From contig PMBI01000011.1 of the NCBI GenBank assembly GCA_003153775.1, positions 24,303 through 88,302 on the forward strand: DNA of 64,000 nt, given 5' to 3'. Position numbers and translations under genes: made by a program. Every line of letters starts with the position of its first letter. The first letter of the stretch is position 1. Source of the stretch: Syntrophaceae bacterium (GTDB lineage: Bacteria; Desulfobacterota; Syntrophia; Syntrophales; UBA2185). A model generated the notes under the pieces. The model saw nothing but the letters and a program-made list of their open reading frames with translations, had not been told where the DNA came from and searched no databases. Positions 6,118 through 17,239 of this stretch are shown in pieces.

Positions 6118-6145
6118 ACTTAACTTGGCCCGACCTCCAGAGCCC
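6118..6145. repeat. Direct repeat flanking the XRE locus, right copy
   Basis: ACTTAACTTGGCCCGACC is followed by TCCAGAGCCC. It is in the same orientation as the copy at 5551-5580. It ends about 15 bases before the stop of the convergent methyltransferase gene and marks the right edge of the accessory stretch. Confidence 0.45.
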
Positions 6146-6159
6146 AGCGGCTTGCCGTA

Positions 6160-7341
6160 TTAATACAACTCATACCTGAGGAGACGGCATTCAATCGGTC
6201 CATTGAATAACACAAACCGACGTGACGCCTTGAGGCCGATGTGCTTGGCCAGTTCAAGATTCCCGGTCAAAACAAAACCTGTCCATCCCCGACAACGCTG
6301 CTTCATTACATCACCAATCTGACGATAAAGATCCTTGAGCTTCTCAACATCACCCAGCCTCTTGCCGTAAGGGGGGTTAATTATCAGCACTCCTTTGTCG
6401 CCTGGCGGCTTAAACTCATTGAAGGCCAAATGAAAAAAGTGCATCTGCCCTGAAAAACCTGCTGCATCAGCGTTGCGACGTGCCAGTGCAAGCGCACGCT
6501 TGTCCATGTCATATCCTGTAATAAGCCCTTCAGGCAGCTTTCGGATGCTTCTTTCAGCATCAGCCAAAATCAGACTCCATAATCCGGCGTCAAAATCAAG
6601 CCAGCGCTGGAAACCAAACGACCGGTGACGCCCAGGAGGCACCCGACCTGCAAAAAACGCCGCTTCAATGGGAATGGTACCCGAACCACACATGGGATCA
6701 ACCAGAGGCATGGCGCCGTCCCAGCCGGTCAGAGCAATGACAGCAGATGCCAGGGTTTCGCGCAGGGGAGCCTCAGCACGCTCAAGACGATAGCCGCGAC
6801 GATCAAGCGAATCGCCGGAGCTGTCCAAAGATATGGTACAGATATTTTGTGCCAGATGAATATTTATACGAACGTCCGGTGATGATGTGTTCACGCTGGG
6901 ACGAGTACCACGATGCTCGCGGATACGATCAACAATGGCATCCTTGGTTTTGAGAGCGACAAATCCTGAATGGGTGATAGCCGAATCCCGTAACGAACAG
7001 TCCACTGCAAGCGTCATGGAAGGCGTTATTAAATCATGCCAGCTAATGCCGTGGACACCGGCGTAAAGCTCCTCAGGCGACGCACAGGGAAACGTCGCGA
7101 TATTCACCAATATCCGACTGGCGGTACGCAGCCAGAGATTGGCGCGATACAGTCCGGCATGGTCCGTGACAAATGACACGCCGCCCCGTCCTGCGCTTGC
7201 TCCCTGAATATCCAGGGCCCGTAATTCGGCTGCGGCGATCTCTTCGGCTCCCCTCGGTACTGCGGCAAAGCAGTTCATTGATATCTTCCGTTCAATGGCC
7301 GGCCGCGCGACACGCCTTATTACACGTTTTTTTTCAGTCAT
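6160..7341 (-). CDS. THUMP-domain 23S rRNA guanine-N2 methyltransferase (RlmL/YcbY type)
   Basis: The 393-residue protein has an N-terminal THUMP region (about residues 22-180, starting MNCFAAVPRGAEEIAAAEL) and a SAM-dependent methyltransferase domain. The latter has DPMCGSGTIPIEAA (about 215-228) as SAM motif and IINPPYGKRLG (about 324-334) as the catalytic NPPY motif. These mark the RlmL N-terminal half, which makes m2G2445 in 23S rRNA; the RlmK half found in E. coli is absent, as in many bacteria. The ATG at residue 22 is an alternative start. It is transcribed alone, facing the accessory stretch. Confidence 0.85.
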   Translation of the reverse strand: MTEKKRVIRRVARPAIERKISMNCFAAVPRGAEEIAAAELRALDIQGASAGRGGVSFVTDHAGLYRANLWLRTASRILVNIATFPCASPEELYAGVHGISWHDLITPSMTLAVDCSLRDSAITHSGFVALKTKDAIVDRIREHRGTRPSVNTSSPDVRINIHLAQNICTISLDSSGDSLDRRGYRLERAEAPLRETLASAVIALTGWDGAMPLVDPMCGSGTIPIEAAFFAGRVPPGRHRSFGFQRWLDFDAGLWSLILADAERSIRKLPEGLITGYDMDKRALALARRNADAAGFSGQMHFFHLAFNEFKPPGDKGVLIINPPYGKRLGDVEKLKDLYRQIGDVMKQRCRGWTGFVLTGNLELAKHIGLKASRRFVLFNGPIECRLLRYELY

Positions 7342-7644
7342 CTACTTTTCCTCATCTTTTGTGATCCTGTTGTGGAAGTATAAGTGGGAGTTCGTCACGT
7401 GTCAAAAAGAAAGTGGCCGCACTTCCGCATCATCCTGATTAAATCCCCGATCCTCAGGGAAAATATAGAAGGCTCTCGCCTCTTAATCCAGAATCTCCTA
7501 CCGCTTATAATCCCGATTCTTGAAAGCGGTGATTGACGGATTTCTAAAAGTATGCAACACTACAGTTAATAATTGGCTGTGGTGGTTGCAACGGAAACCA
7601 TACTGCGAGAAGATGTTCCGGACAAGATGAAAAGGAGGGACTTA
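7342..7644. other. Intergenic, no gene recognised
   Basis: About 300 bases between divergent genes hold no supported frame. The right end carries AAAGGAGGGA (7631-7640), the strong ribosome site of the small basic protein gene. A TTGACG word near 7535 lacks a convincing -10 box. Confidence 0.4.
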
Positions 7645-7758
7645 ATGGGAGACAAGGGCGGCAAGAAAGATAAGGAAAAGAGTCAGAAACAGAACGTCGA
7701 AAAACAGAAACAAAAGTCGCAAAGCAAGTTTGATAAGCAGCCCAAGAGAAAGCCTTGA
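7645..7758 (+). CDS. Small Lys/Gln-rich basic protein
   Basis: The 37-residue protein starts MGDKGGKKDKEKSQKQ and is almost entirely Lys, Gln, Glu, Ser and Asp. A textbook ribosome site (AAAGGAGGG) lies 4-5 bases before the ATG, which decides against a longer frame from 7573. Very similar short MGDKGGKKDKEK proteins occur widely in bacteria as unnamed hypotheticals; their role is unknown. The high charge suggests an unstructured RNA- or DNA-associated peptide, which is inference. Confidence 0.7.
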   Translation: MGDKGGKKDKEKSQKQNVEKQKQKSQSKFDKQPKRKP

Positions 7759-7904
7759 TAGAAATCACGGCGCGGAGAACTCCGCAGCAACTTTGCCCGT
7801 ACGAAGTGCAAGGGCAACGGTAACGGGCGTCAAAATCAAAGTATGATATGAGGGCCGCGCTTCTGGCGTTGGCCATCTCAATCTAAAAAGAATGGAGGCA
7901 TAAA

Positions 7905-8231
7905 ATGGCGGAAGAAAAAGGATTGAATAAACCGGTAAAGTTGAAAGCGGAATTGGCGGCGCTCCTCGGCGCAAGCTCACTTCCTCGTACTGAGATAACC
8001 AAGAAGTTGTGGGATTACATCAAGGCAAACAAACTACAAACCAAGACAATCAATGGTAAACCGGAAAATGCCGGCAAGAATATTGTGGCTGATGCTAAAT
8101 TGATTAAAATATTCAACAACACCAAAACTACCAGCAAGACCGGCAAATCAATTGATTTTACAAAATTGAAAGAAGGTCAGACTATCGATATGATGCAGAT
8201 GGCATCTGTTGTTAGCGCCAATATCGAATAG
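7905..8231 (+). CDS. SWIB/MDM2-domain protein
   Basis: The 108-residue protein starts MAEEKGLNKPVKLKAELAAL. It contains the SWIB fold landmarks LPRTEITKKLWDYIKANKLQ (about residues 26-45), then a D/N-rich turn with DAKLIKIF and a helix near the end. SWIB domains are best known from eukaryotic SWI/SNF complexes and chlamydial topoisomerase fusions. Stand-alone bacterial members are thought to be chromatin- or DNA-associated, but without a proven role. GGAGGC precedes the ATG. It is about as long as one SWIB domain with a short basic N-terminal arm, and is followed by its own terminator. Confidence 0.85.
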   Translation: MAEEKGLNKPVKLKAELAALLGASSLPRTEITKKLWDYIKANKLQTKTINGKPENAGKNIVADAKLIKIFNNTKTTSKTGKSIDFTKLKEGQTIDMMQMASVVSANIE

Positions 8232-8262
8232 ACTGAACATATATCATTGTTTTTTCGAAATA

Positions 8263-8291
8263 GGCGGGTGTAACAGCCCGCTTATTTGTTT
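8263..8291 (+). terminator. Terminator after the SWIB gene
   Basis: GGCGGG (8263-8268) pairs with CCCGC (8277-8281) and is followed by the T-rich TTATTTGTTT. It stands about 30 bases after the stop codon. Confidence 0.6.
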
Positions 8292-8410
8292 GCCCCTTGC
8301 ACCGGCGCTTCGTCAAGACCTCACACCACTGCGCCTTTTTAATATTATTCCGTTATGTGGTATAGGTTCTTCAGGCAGATTACTGAAAACAACCTTGGGA
8401 GAAATATCTG

Positions 8411-8740
8411 ATGCTAAGTGTAAATGCTAAGAGCGCTGTTACACTCGTTATACTGGGCGGTGTGATTTTCCTCCTGGTGATTCCTCTTTATCTGGGGAAG
8501 GTAAAGAGGAACCCCATTTACGGCTTCAGGATTCGCAAGGCATTTGAATCGGAAGAGAACTGGTTCAAAATAAATCGCTATGGAGCAGTCGCCATGATGT
8601 GTTGGGCAGTCCTCCTCATATTTATGGGAATCGTCTGCATGTATGTCCCGCCCGAATTTGTTCTCACGACAGCAAAGATCAGTATCGCTTCGATAATCAT
8701 TCCTGTCATACAAGTCCTGCGTTACGCGAAAAGGTTGTAG
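8411..8740 (+). CDS. SdpI-family membrane protein
   Basis: The 109-residue protein has three hydrophobic segments (about residues 9-28, 58-78 and 84-103). Between the first two lies the SdpI signature NPIYGFRIRKAFESEENW followed by FKINRYG. SdpI of Bacillus is an immunity protein for the SdpC toxin; short homologues are spread through bacteria and their role there is unknown. No SdpC-like toxin is nearby. The ribosome site GGGAGAA precedes the ATG. Confidence 0.8.
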   Translation: MLSVNAKSAVTLVILGGVIFLLVIPLYLGKVKRNPIYGFRIRKAFESEENWFKINRYGAVAMMCWAVLLIFMGIVCMYVPPEFVLTTAKISIASIIIPVIQVLRYAKRL

Positions 8741-8879
8741 GCTATAGGCGAGGAGTTTTCGTCGACGTCACTCCCGAAATATAATCAGTTTCGTTTCGCG
8801 ATTCGTCATATTGACGCAAAAGACTTGCTGTGTTAATGACTCATGAAAGCATACATTAATCGGTTTTGAGGAGCAGCGT

Positions 8880-10057
8880 ATGGCGGTTTCTGAAAAAGTT
8901 CGCGGCTTCATCTCCCAGTCTTCCTGGATCAGGAAGATGTTTGAGGAGGGTGACAGGCTGAAGAAGCAGTACGGGGCGGATAAGGTTTTTGATTTCAGCA
9001 TCGGGAACCCGAGTGTCGAACCGCCACTGGAGCTTAGAAGGGCGCTCCGTGAGGTCGCAGCCGAAGAAGTCGCCGGCGCCCACGGCTATATGCCGAATGC
9101 AGGATACGTTGAGACGAGGCGGGTTGTTGCTGAGGCTCTCAGCAAGGATCATGGTGTGCCGCTCACTGCGGATCATATTATCATGACCTGCGGGGCGGCA
9201 GGGGCATTGAATGTTATATGCAAAGTTCTTCTGGAACCAGGTGATGAACTGCTCTCGCCCGTGCCATGTTTTGTGGAGTACAAGATTTATACTGATAACG
9301 CAAACGGCGTCGCCAAGTTCGTGAGGACGAAGGATGATTTTTCCCTCGACCTTGCCGCGATGCGAGATGCCATCACAGAAAAGACGAAAATAGTCCTCAT
9401 CAATTCCCCCAATAATCCGACGGGTAAAGTATATGACGAGGCATCGATTCGGGGACTCGCGGAATTGTTGGAGGACAGGAGCAGGACATACGGCAAGGAG
9501 ATTTACCTCGTGTCCGATGAGCCATACAGGGAGATCGTCTTCGACGGCGTCACCGTGCCGAGCATCCTCGCAGCTTATAGAAACAGCATCATCGCCTCTT
9601 CGTACTCAAAGAGCCTTTCGCTCGCGGGCGAACGCATAGGCTATATGGCCGTCAATCCCGCGATCGCAGATATTAAAGACGTTGTGGGCGGCTTGATCCT
9701 TTTCAACAGGACGCTCGGCTTTGTGAATGCGCCGGCCTTGATGCAGAGGGTGGTTGCAAAAATACACGGGGTGACGGTGGATGTTGCGGAATACAGGAGG
9801 AAGAGAGAGCTCCTCTGTGACGGCCTTTCATCAATAGGCTACGATTTTATAAAGCCGGGAGGGACATTCTACCTCTTCCCCAAGGCGCCCGGTGGCGATG
9901 ACGTTGAATTTGTCAAGGCCCTCACGAAGAGAAAAATCCTGACCGTTCCCGGGATGGGCTTCGGATGGTCCGGCAATTTCCGGATCGCTTTCTGTGTTGA
10001 GGACGCCACGATTGTTAATTCAATGAAGGGCTTTGCAGAAACGTTCAAGGAGTTCGG

Positions 10058-10064
<7 letters not shown>
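8880..10064 (+). CDS. PLP-dependent class I/II aminotransferase
   Basis: The 394-residue protein is a fold-type I aminotransferase. It shows INSPNNPTGKVYDE (about residues 172-185), LVSDEPYREI for the PLP-ring aspartate, and SSYSKSLSLAGERIGY with the Schiff-base lysine near residue 243. The C-terminal GMGFGWSGNFRIAFC carries the substrate-binding arginine. The amino acid substrate cannot be fixed. It has its own GAGGAGC ribosome site and converges with acyP, overlapping it by 7 bases. Two further paralogs lie at 33976-35172 and 50278-51450. Confidence 0.85.
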
Positions 10065-12360
<2,296 letters not shown>

Positions 12361-12630
12361 TTACTTAACCAGTTTCAAGTCGGGCTTCTTCTTCGACGGC
12401 TTCAGCGGCTTGTCTTTTTTCGTGTGGAGCTCGAGTATCTTTTCATTGAAGATGTGGTTCTTCACGCGTACGGCATTGATGATGAAAAAGATGATGACGG
12501 ATTTCTCCCACTCTTTCGTCGTTTCGAAATGCTCCATCCGTGTCTTATATTTTTCCCACAGACTGGTCAGGGATGCCTCATCAAGACTGAGGATGCTTTC
12601 TGCCATCTTGTCCAATGCGGATTCAAGCAT
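12361..12630 (-). CDS. Conserved-looking small protein, unknown
   Basis: The 89-residue protein is predicted to be helical. It runs MLESALDKMAESILSLDEAS, then a region with SLWEKYKTRMEHFETTKEWEK, a hydrophobic segment IIFFIINAVRVKNHIF, and a Lys-rich tail. The final 20 residues are strongly basic (KKDKPLKPSKKKPDLKLVK). I do not recognise a family. An AAAGGAA site lies about 11 bases upstream. Its stop is 6 bases before the ligA start, so it leads the ligA-acyP operon. No transcription or replication role can be inferred beyond this. Confidence 0.6.
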   Translation of the reverse strand: MLESALDKMAESILSLDEASLTSLWEKYKTRMEHFETTKEWEKSVIIFFIINAVRVKNHIFNEKILELHTKKDKPLKPSKKKPDLKLVK

Positions 12631-12898
12631 GGTCGTCTGTTCCTTTCATCGGCCTTTAGATAAATAGCACAGGTAAATAGTATAAAAAGTAGGAACATAA
12701 TGTCAAACTAAAAGCACCGGCAATCTGGATTGATGAATGCCCGCGAAAACGGACAAGTTGCCTCTTGTCTTGTCCCATTTACGGGAATATGCATGATATG
12801 TCTTCTGCATGCGGCTCATCGCAGTATAGAAATAATGCTTGTTTTTTAGGGTCGTATCGATATAATTCTTCGTAAACGTGTTAAGGAAGTTTTGAAGG

Positions 12899-13384
12899 GT
12901 GAAGATAGGCGTAATATCCGATACCCATCTTACCGGTTGCGATGAAAGGCTAACGCGTCTTTTGAAGGATTGCTTTCGCGACGCCGATTTGATCCTACAT
13001 GCAGGAGACCTGGTTGATTTAAGGGTCCTTGACGCATTTGCAGGGAAGGAAGTGAAGGCGGTATGCGGCAATATGGACCTGCCTTCCGTAAGACAAGCCC
13101 TTCCCAGGAAGCTGGTGCTTGAACTAAACAACCTTAAGGTGGGACTCATTCATGGCTGGGGGATGCCCTTCGGCATTGAGGGCAAGCTTCTGAAAGAAAT
13201 AGGACGCGTGGACTGTCTGGTATACGGTCACACGCATCGCGCAACGAATGCTGTCAAGGACGGCATCCTCTTTTTCAATCCGGGGTCGGCGACTGATACG
13301 CGATTTTCATCGCGCAATACCGTGGGCATGCTGGAGATCGGGGACGGGATCAGAGGGCAAATTATAGAGCTGAATTATATTTAG
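12899..13384 (+). CDS. YfcE-type metallophosphoesterase
   Basis: The 161-residue protein has all calcineurin-like motifs of the MJ0936/YfcE family: GVISDTHL near the start, LHAGDLVD, CGNMD, IHGWG and YGHTHRA. These bind two metal ions and cleave phosphodiesters. Translation starts at GTG 12899. It is the first gene of a plus-strand group, with the HIT gene 9 bases downstream. Confidence 0.9.
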   Translation: MKIGVISDTHLTGCDERLTRLLKDCFRDADLILHAGDLVDLRVLDAFAGKEVKAVCGNMDLPSVRQALPRKLVLELNNLKVGLIHGWGMPFGIEGKLLKEIGRVDCLVYGHTHRATNAVKDGILFFNPGSATDTRFSSRNTVGMLEIGDGIRGQIIELNYI

Positions 13385-13393
13385 GTTTCACAA

Positions 13394-13879
13394 ATGGAAA
13401 AAATATACGCGCCCTGGAGAATGGAATTCATTAAAGGTGAAAAGCAGGCAGGCTGTGTTTTCTGCAAGGACTCGGCCAGATGCCATGACCTTGTTCTCTA
13501 TGAGGGGAAGTCGGCATTCGTCATGATGAATCGTTATCCCTATAACAGCGGCCATCTCATGATCGTACCATTCCGACACATCTGTGAGATGGAAGACCTC
13601 CTGCCTGAAGAAAAACGGGAGGTATTCGACCTCCTGGATGAGTCGATCAAAATCCTGAAGGAGGCCATGAGTCCCGAAGGCTTTAACGTCGGCATCAATC
13701 TCGGGAAGGCCGCAGGCGCCGGGATAGTCGATCATATGCACGTACACATAGTGCCGAGATGGTCCGGGGACACGAACTTCATAACTACTGTGGGAGATAT
13801 TCGTGTTGTCCCCGAAGACATACACAAGACGTGCGAGCTCCTTATACCGTATTTTAAAAAATATCGTCCGGAGGTCTGA
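13394..13879 (+). CDS. HIT-family nucleotide hydrolase/phosphorylase
   Basis: The 161-residue protein has the triad HMHVHIVPRW (about residues 118-127) and the N-terminal CVFC zinc-type pair. MNRYPYNSGHLMIVP is the usual beta-hairpin motif. This longer HIT branch resembles AP4A phosphorylase-like proteins rather than Hint. It lies between the phosphoesterase (9 bases before) and the LapA gene (1 base after), which implies an operon. Confidence 0.88.
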   Translation: MEKIYAPWRMEFIKGEKQAGCVFCKDSARCHDLVLYEGKSAFVMMNRYPYNSGHLMIVPFRHICEMEDLLPEEKREVFDLLDESIKILKEAMSPEGFNVGINLGKAAGAGIVDHMHVHIVPRWSGDTNFITTVGDIRVVPEDIHKTCELLIPYFKKYRPEV

Positions 13880-13880
13880 G

Positions 13881-14198
13881 ATGAAGGTTATCTACACTGT
13901 GATTGTGGTCCTGCTTGTACTTTTTGTAATTACCTTTTCGCTGGAGAATACCCTTCTCATTCGATTGAAATACTATGATTTTTTCAATGTGACTGCTCCG
14001 GCCTATATGCTGATCTTCATAGCGTTCCTCTGCGGTGTCATCTTTACGGGGTTTATGGGAATAGTGGAGCGGTTCAGATTGAACAGGATGATAAGCAAGT
14101 TAAACAGGACCATCAGAGAACTGAGGCGAGAGGTCAGGGACAGCAAGAAAGAAGTGATCAGTGAAGAGGAGGTGCAAGGCCCCGCTGATCGTAAATGA
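13881..14198 (+). CDS. LapA-domain membrane protein
   Basis: I start the gene at ATG 13881, directly after the HIT stop and after the site GGAGGTCTGAG; a longer frame from 13803 overlaps HIT. The 105-residue product has two transmembrane helices (about 4-22 and 43-63) with the LapA-type FSLENTLLIRLKYYDF between. A basic coiled-coil tail (RTIRELRREVRDSKKEV) follows. LapA (YciS) proteins work with LapB in controlling lipopolysaccharide synthesis in enterics; LapB is not seen here. Confidence 0.75.
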   Translation: MKVIYTVIVVLLVLFVITFSLENTLLIRLKYYDFFNVTAPAYMLIFIAFLCGVIFTGFMGIVERFRLNRMISKLNRTIRELRREVRDSKKEVISEEEVQGPADRK

Positions 14199-14231
14199 AC
14201 ACAAGAGATAGATTGCGGACAGTCTTGAGAA

Positions 14232-14699
14232 GTGAAGTTCATTACGGATACTAACCTCGGGAAACTGGCGAAGTGGCTCCGTATCTTGGGTTACGATACC
14301 GTATCGTACAAGGGAGAAGCGGATCGAAGTTTCTTGAGGAAGGCCGAGAGGGAGGGGAGAGTAGTTCTGACGAGAAAAAAGGATATGGCGGCAAGACAAT
14401 TCGCAGGCAAGCTCGTCATAGTCGGGAGTGATCATGTCCAGGAACAGCTCGTCGAGGTGATGGAGAAACTGTCTATCGCCGCTGATCCCGGAGGGCTGTT
14501 CAGCATTTGTGTGAGATGCAACGAGACCTTAGTTGCGGTAGAGAAAGAGGAAGTTGCCGGTCTCGTTCCCGCCTTCGTATATGATACTCAAAATGCCTTT
14601 CGCAGATGTCCGGGTTGCAAAGGGATATTCTGGCCCGGCACACACATAGACAACGCTCTTAGTCATCTTAAGACGCACATTCGGCGTCATCACCCATGA
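14232..14699 (+). CDS. Mut7-C RNase-domain protein
   Basis: The 155-residue protein starts at GTG 14232 with MKFITDTNLGKLAKWLRILG, the Mut7-C (DUF82) opening, a PIN-like nuclease fold. VVLTRKKDM follows, and then a zinc ribbon: CVRCNETL and CPGCKGIFWPGTH. Mut7-C domains were named from the worm 3'-5' exonuclease MUT-7; bacterial stand-alone forms are presumed RNases. The 3' end overlaps the convergent mog gene by 32 bases. Confidence 0.88.
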   Translation: MKFITDTNLGKLAKWLRILGYDTVSYKGEADRSFLRKAEREGRVVLTRKKDMAARQFAGKLVIVGSDHVQEQLVEVMEKLSIAADPGGLFSICVRCNETLVAVEKEEVAGLVPAFVYDTQNAFRRCPGCKGIFWPGTHIDNALSHLKTHIRRHHP

Positions 14700-15159
14700 T
14701 TTTTTCCACGGCGTGCGGGAGTGCAGGCAGGAGCATCGCGAGGTTTTCGCGGACTGCCTTGGGGGAGCCGGGCAGATTGACGATCAGAGACCTGCCCCTG
14801 ATTCCGACAACGGCGCGCGAGATCATTGCATGCGGTGTTATGGCAGCGCTTGCCTGCCGCATTGCCTCCGCCATTCCCGGCACTTCCTTGTCGATTACTT
14901 CGAGAGTTGCGTCGGGAGTCACGTCCCTGGGGCTGACGCCGGTGCCGCCAGTCGTTAGGATGAGGGGGATGTTCTTCTTATCTGCGAATGCGATGAGCGT
15001 CTCTTTTATCAGATCCTTTTCATCGGGTATGATTTTGATGCAGACAACATCAATGCCGGCGTCTTTCAACATGGCAATGATTTCCGGACCGCTCCTGTCT
15101 TCCCGCTCACCCCGGGACCCCTTGTCGCTTATGGTTATGACACCCGCGTGAATTTCCAA
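14668..15159 (-). CDS. mog: Molybdopterin adenylyltransferase
   Basis: The 163-residue protein has the MPT-binding motif LTTGGTGVSPRDVTPDAT (about residues 68-85) and the C-terminal LIVNLPGSPKAVRENL. It adenylates molybdopterin before metal insertion. The start MEIHAGVITISDKGSRGERE is typical of MogA more than MoaB, though the two are hard to separate by eye. It ends inside the Mut7-C gene on the other strand, and its start is 1 base after the stop of the EF-G-like gene. Confidence 0.88.
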   Translation of the reverse strand: MEIHAGVITISDKGSRGEREDRSGPEIIAMLKDAGIDVVCIKIIPDEKDLIKETLIAFADKKNIPLILTTGGTGVSPRDVTPDATLEVIDKEVPGMAEAMRQASAAITPHAMISRAVVGIRGRSLIVNLPGSPKAVRENLAMLLPALPHAVEKIMGDDAECAS

Positions 15160-15160
15160 T

Positions 15161-17239
15161 CTATGGCTGTTCCTTTTTCGATTCGGCGATAATCTTTTCT
15201 GCGATGAATGGCGGAACCTCTTCGTAATGTGAGTGCTCGTATGTGAACGTCCCTCTGCCGCTCGTCATGGAGCGCAGATCAGGCGCGTATCTCAGAATCT
15301 CCGCAAGGGGAACCTGTCCCTTTATGATTCTGTTGGGTCCTTTCGATTCCATGCCCAAGACTTTACCGCGGCGGCCGTTTAAATCACCGATGACATCGCC
15401 CATATATTCATCCGGGATCTCGATATCGATGTTGACAATGGGTTCAAGGAGGACCGGCTGGCATGCCAGTACGCCTTTTTTGAAGCCCATTGAGCCGGCT
15501 ATCTTGAAGGCCATTTCCGAGGAATCGACTGTGTGGTAAGATCCGTCCACAAGGGAAACTCTCAGGTCGACAACAGGGTACCCGGCAAGAACGCCTTCCG
15601 CCATGGCCTCGACGATGCCTTTATCAACGGCAGGCCGGTACTGTTGAGGAATAACGCCGCCGACGATCTTGTCCGCGAATTCATAGCCTCCGCTGCGCGG
15701 CAGCGGCTCTATGTCGAGCCAGCAGTCTCCGAATTGCCCGCGCCCGCCGGACTGTTTCTTGTACTTTCCCTGGACGTTGGTCTTGCCTTTGATCGTTTCC
15801 TTATAGGGGACCTTGGGTGTCTTCAAGGTCAGTTCCACGCCGAATTTCCTCTTCATCTTTTCGATAGAGACTTCTATATGCACCTGCCCCATTCCGGAGA
15901 GGATCATTTCTTTGGTCTGCTCTTCGCGCCGGAACGTCAGCGTGGGGTCCTCCTCGATTATGCGGTGGATCGAGGAAACTATCTTGTCTTCATCGCCCCT
16001 GCTCTTGGGCGCCACGGCAAAGGACATGATGGGCGGCGGCGGCACGACTTTTTCAAAGATTATGGCTGCTTTTTCATTGCATATCGTGTCTCCGGTGGTG
16101 GTCTCTTTGAGCTTTGCTACGGCGGCAATATCTCCCGGCACCAGAGACTCAACCGGTTTCTGGCTCTTTCCCTCCAGGAAAAAAATATTTCCAAACCGTT
16201 CCGTGATTTTTCGTGACGAATTGTAAAAAGTTGAATCGGAGCTCACCGTTCCCGAGAAGACGCGGAACAGGGTCAGTCGCCCTGCATAAGGGTCGGCAAT
16301 GGTCTTGAAGACCAAGGCGGAAAAGGGCGCCGATTCTTCAGGTATCCTTGTTTCTGCTTCGTCTTTGCCGGGTTTCTTCCCTGTAACAAGGCCGCGTTCC
16401 ACCGGGGAGGGGAGGGCATTAATTACGAGATCGATAAGGGGTGCTATGCCGATATTCTTCGTTGCGGATCCGCAGGCAATGGGTAAGAGACTCAGGGACG
16501 TTACGCCCTTTTTTAACCCCGCCTTGAGCTCATCTTCACTGAGTTCCCCGGCATCAAGATATTTGTCCATTAGTTTTTCATCGGACTCTGCGATATCTTC
16601 GACCATGTTCTCTCGGTATTTATCCACGATGTCCTTCATGTCGGCGGGAATATCCGCCGATTTATACTTGCCCCCCGCGCCGTCGAAAATGAGGGCCTTT
16701 TTAGCTATGAGGTCGATGACTCCCTTGAAATTATCCTCCTTGCCGATCGGCAGAAATACAGGTGTGGCTTTTTTGCCCAGGCGGCTCTTGATTGTCTCGA
16801 TACTTGCAAAAAAATCGGCCCGCTCACGGTCCATCCTGCTGATATATACGATGCGGGGAAGTTTATACTCGTCGGCGTATTCCCATACCTTCTCGGTCTG
16901 AAATTCGACGCCTCCGACCGCATCAATGACGACAACTGCTCCGTCTGCAACACGGAGACAGTTCCTCGTATCATACGAAAAATTGGAATCTCCCGGCGTA
17001 TCAAGGATTGTTATTTTATGCTTTTCCCATTCGAAGAAATTTGTTGCCGCACTGATAGAAATGCGCCGCTTCTGCTCTTCCGGTTCAAAATCCATTGATG
17101 AAGTTCCATCATCAACCCTCCCCTGCCTGTCGGTCTTGCCGGCGACGAAAAGGAGGGACTCGCAGAGAGAGGTCTTCCCTGTTGCTCCGTGCCCCACAAT
17201 TGCTATATTTCTTAACGAGTTAGATTCATACTTTGACAT
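15161..17239 (-). CDS. EF-G-like translational GTPase with altered G3 and G4 motifs
   Basis: At 692 residues the protein has the full EF-G layout: GTPase domain with G1 GHGATGKTS (residues 16-24), domains II-V, and a C-terminal EF-G_C region. Two motifs differ from standard EF-G. G3 reads DTPGDSNF (80-87) instead of DTPGHVDF, replacing the catalytic His by Asp84. G4 reads SRMD (134-137) instead of NKxD. EF-G-like paralogs (FusA2/EF-G-2 branch) have related changes and are not the main translocase. The normal fusA is not in this window. Its start is divergent from the M23 gene; mog follows downstream. Confidence 0.88.
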   Translation of the reverse strand: MSKYESNSLRNIAIVGHGATGKTSLCESLLFVAGKTDRQGRVDDGTSSMDFEPEEQKRRISISAATNFFEWEKHKITILDTPGDSNFSYDTRNCLRVADGAVVVIDAVGGVEFQTEKVWEYADEYKLPRIVYISRMDRERADFFASIETIKSRLGKKATPVFLPIGKEDNFKGVIDLIAKKALIFDGAGGKYKSADIPADMKDIVDKYRENMVEDIAESDEKLMDKYLDAGELSEDELKAGLKKGVTSLSLLPIACGSATKNIGIAPLIDLVINALPSPVERGLVTGKKPGKDEAETRIPEESAPFSALVFKTIADPYAGRLTLFRVFSGTVSSDSTFYNSSRKITERFGNIFFLEGKSQKPVESLVPGDIAAVAKLKETTTGDTICNEKAAIIFEKVVPPPPIMSFAVAPKSRGDEDKIVSSIHRIIEEDPTLTFRREEQTKEMILSGMGQVHIEVSIEKMKRKFGVELTLKTPKVPYKETIKGKTNVQGKYKKQSGGRGQFGDCWLDIEPLPRSGGYEFADKIVGGVIPQQYRPAVDKGIVEAMAEGVLAGYPVVDLRVSLVDGSYHTVDSSEMAFKIAGSMGFKKGVLACQPVLLEPIVNIDIEIPDEYMGDVIGDLNGRRGKVLGMESKGPNRIIKGQVPLAEILRYAPDLRSMTSGRGTFTYEHSHYEEVPPFIAEKIIAESKKEQP

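Noticed and set aside
12703-13149. 148-codon minus-strand frame
   Set aside because: Two thirds of it lie opposite the phosphoesterase gene, it has no ribosome site and the remaining part matches nothing known to me.
15533-16216. 227-codon plus-strand frame
   Set aside because: It lies entirely opposite the EF-G-like gene; its length comes from the codon bias of the real gene.
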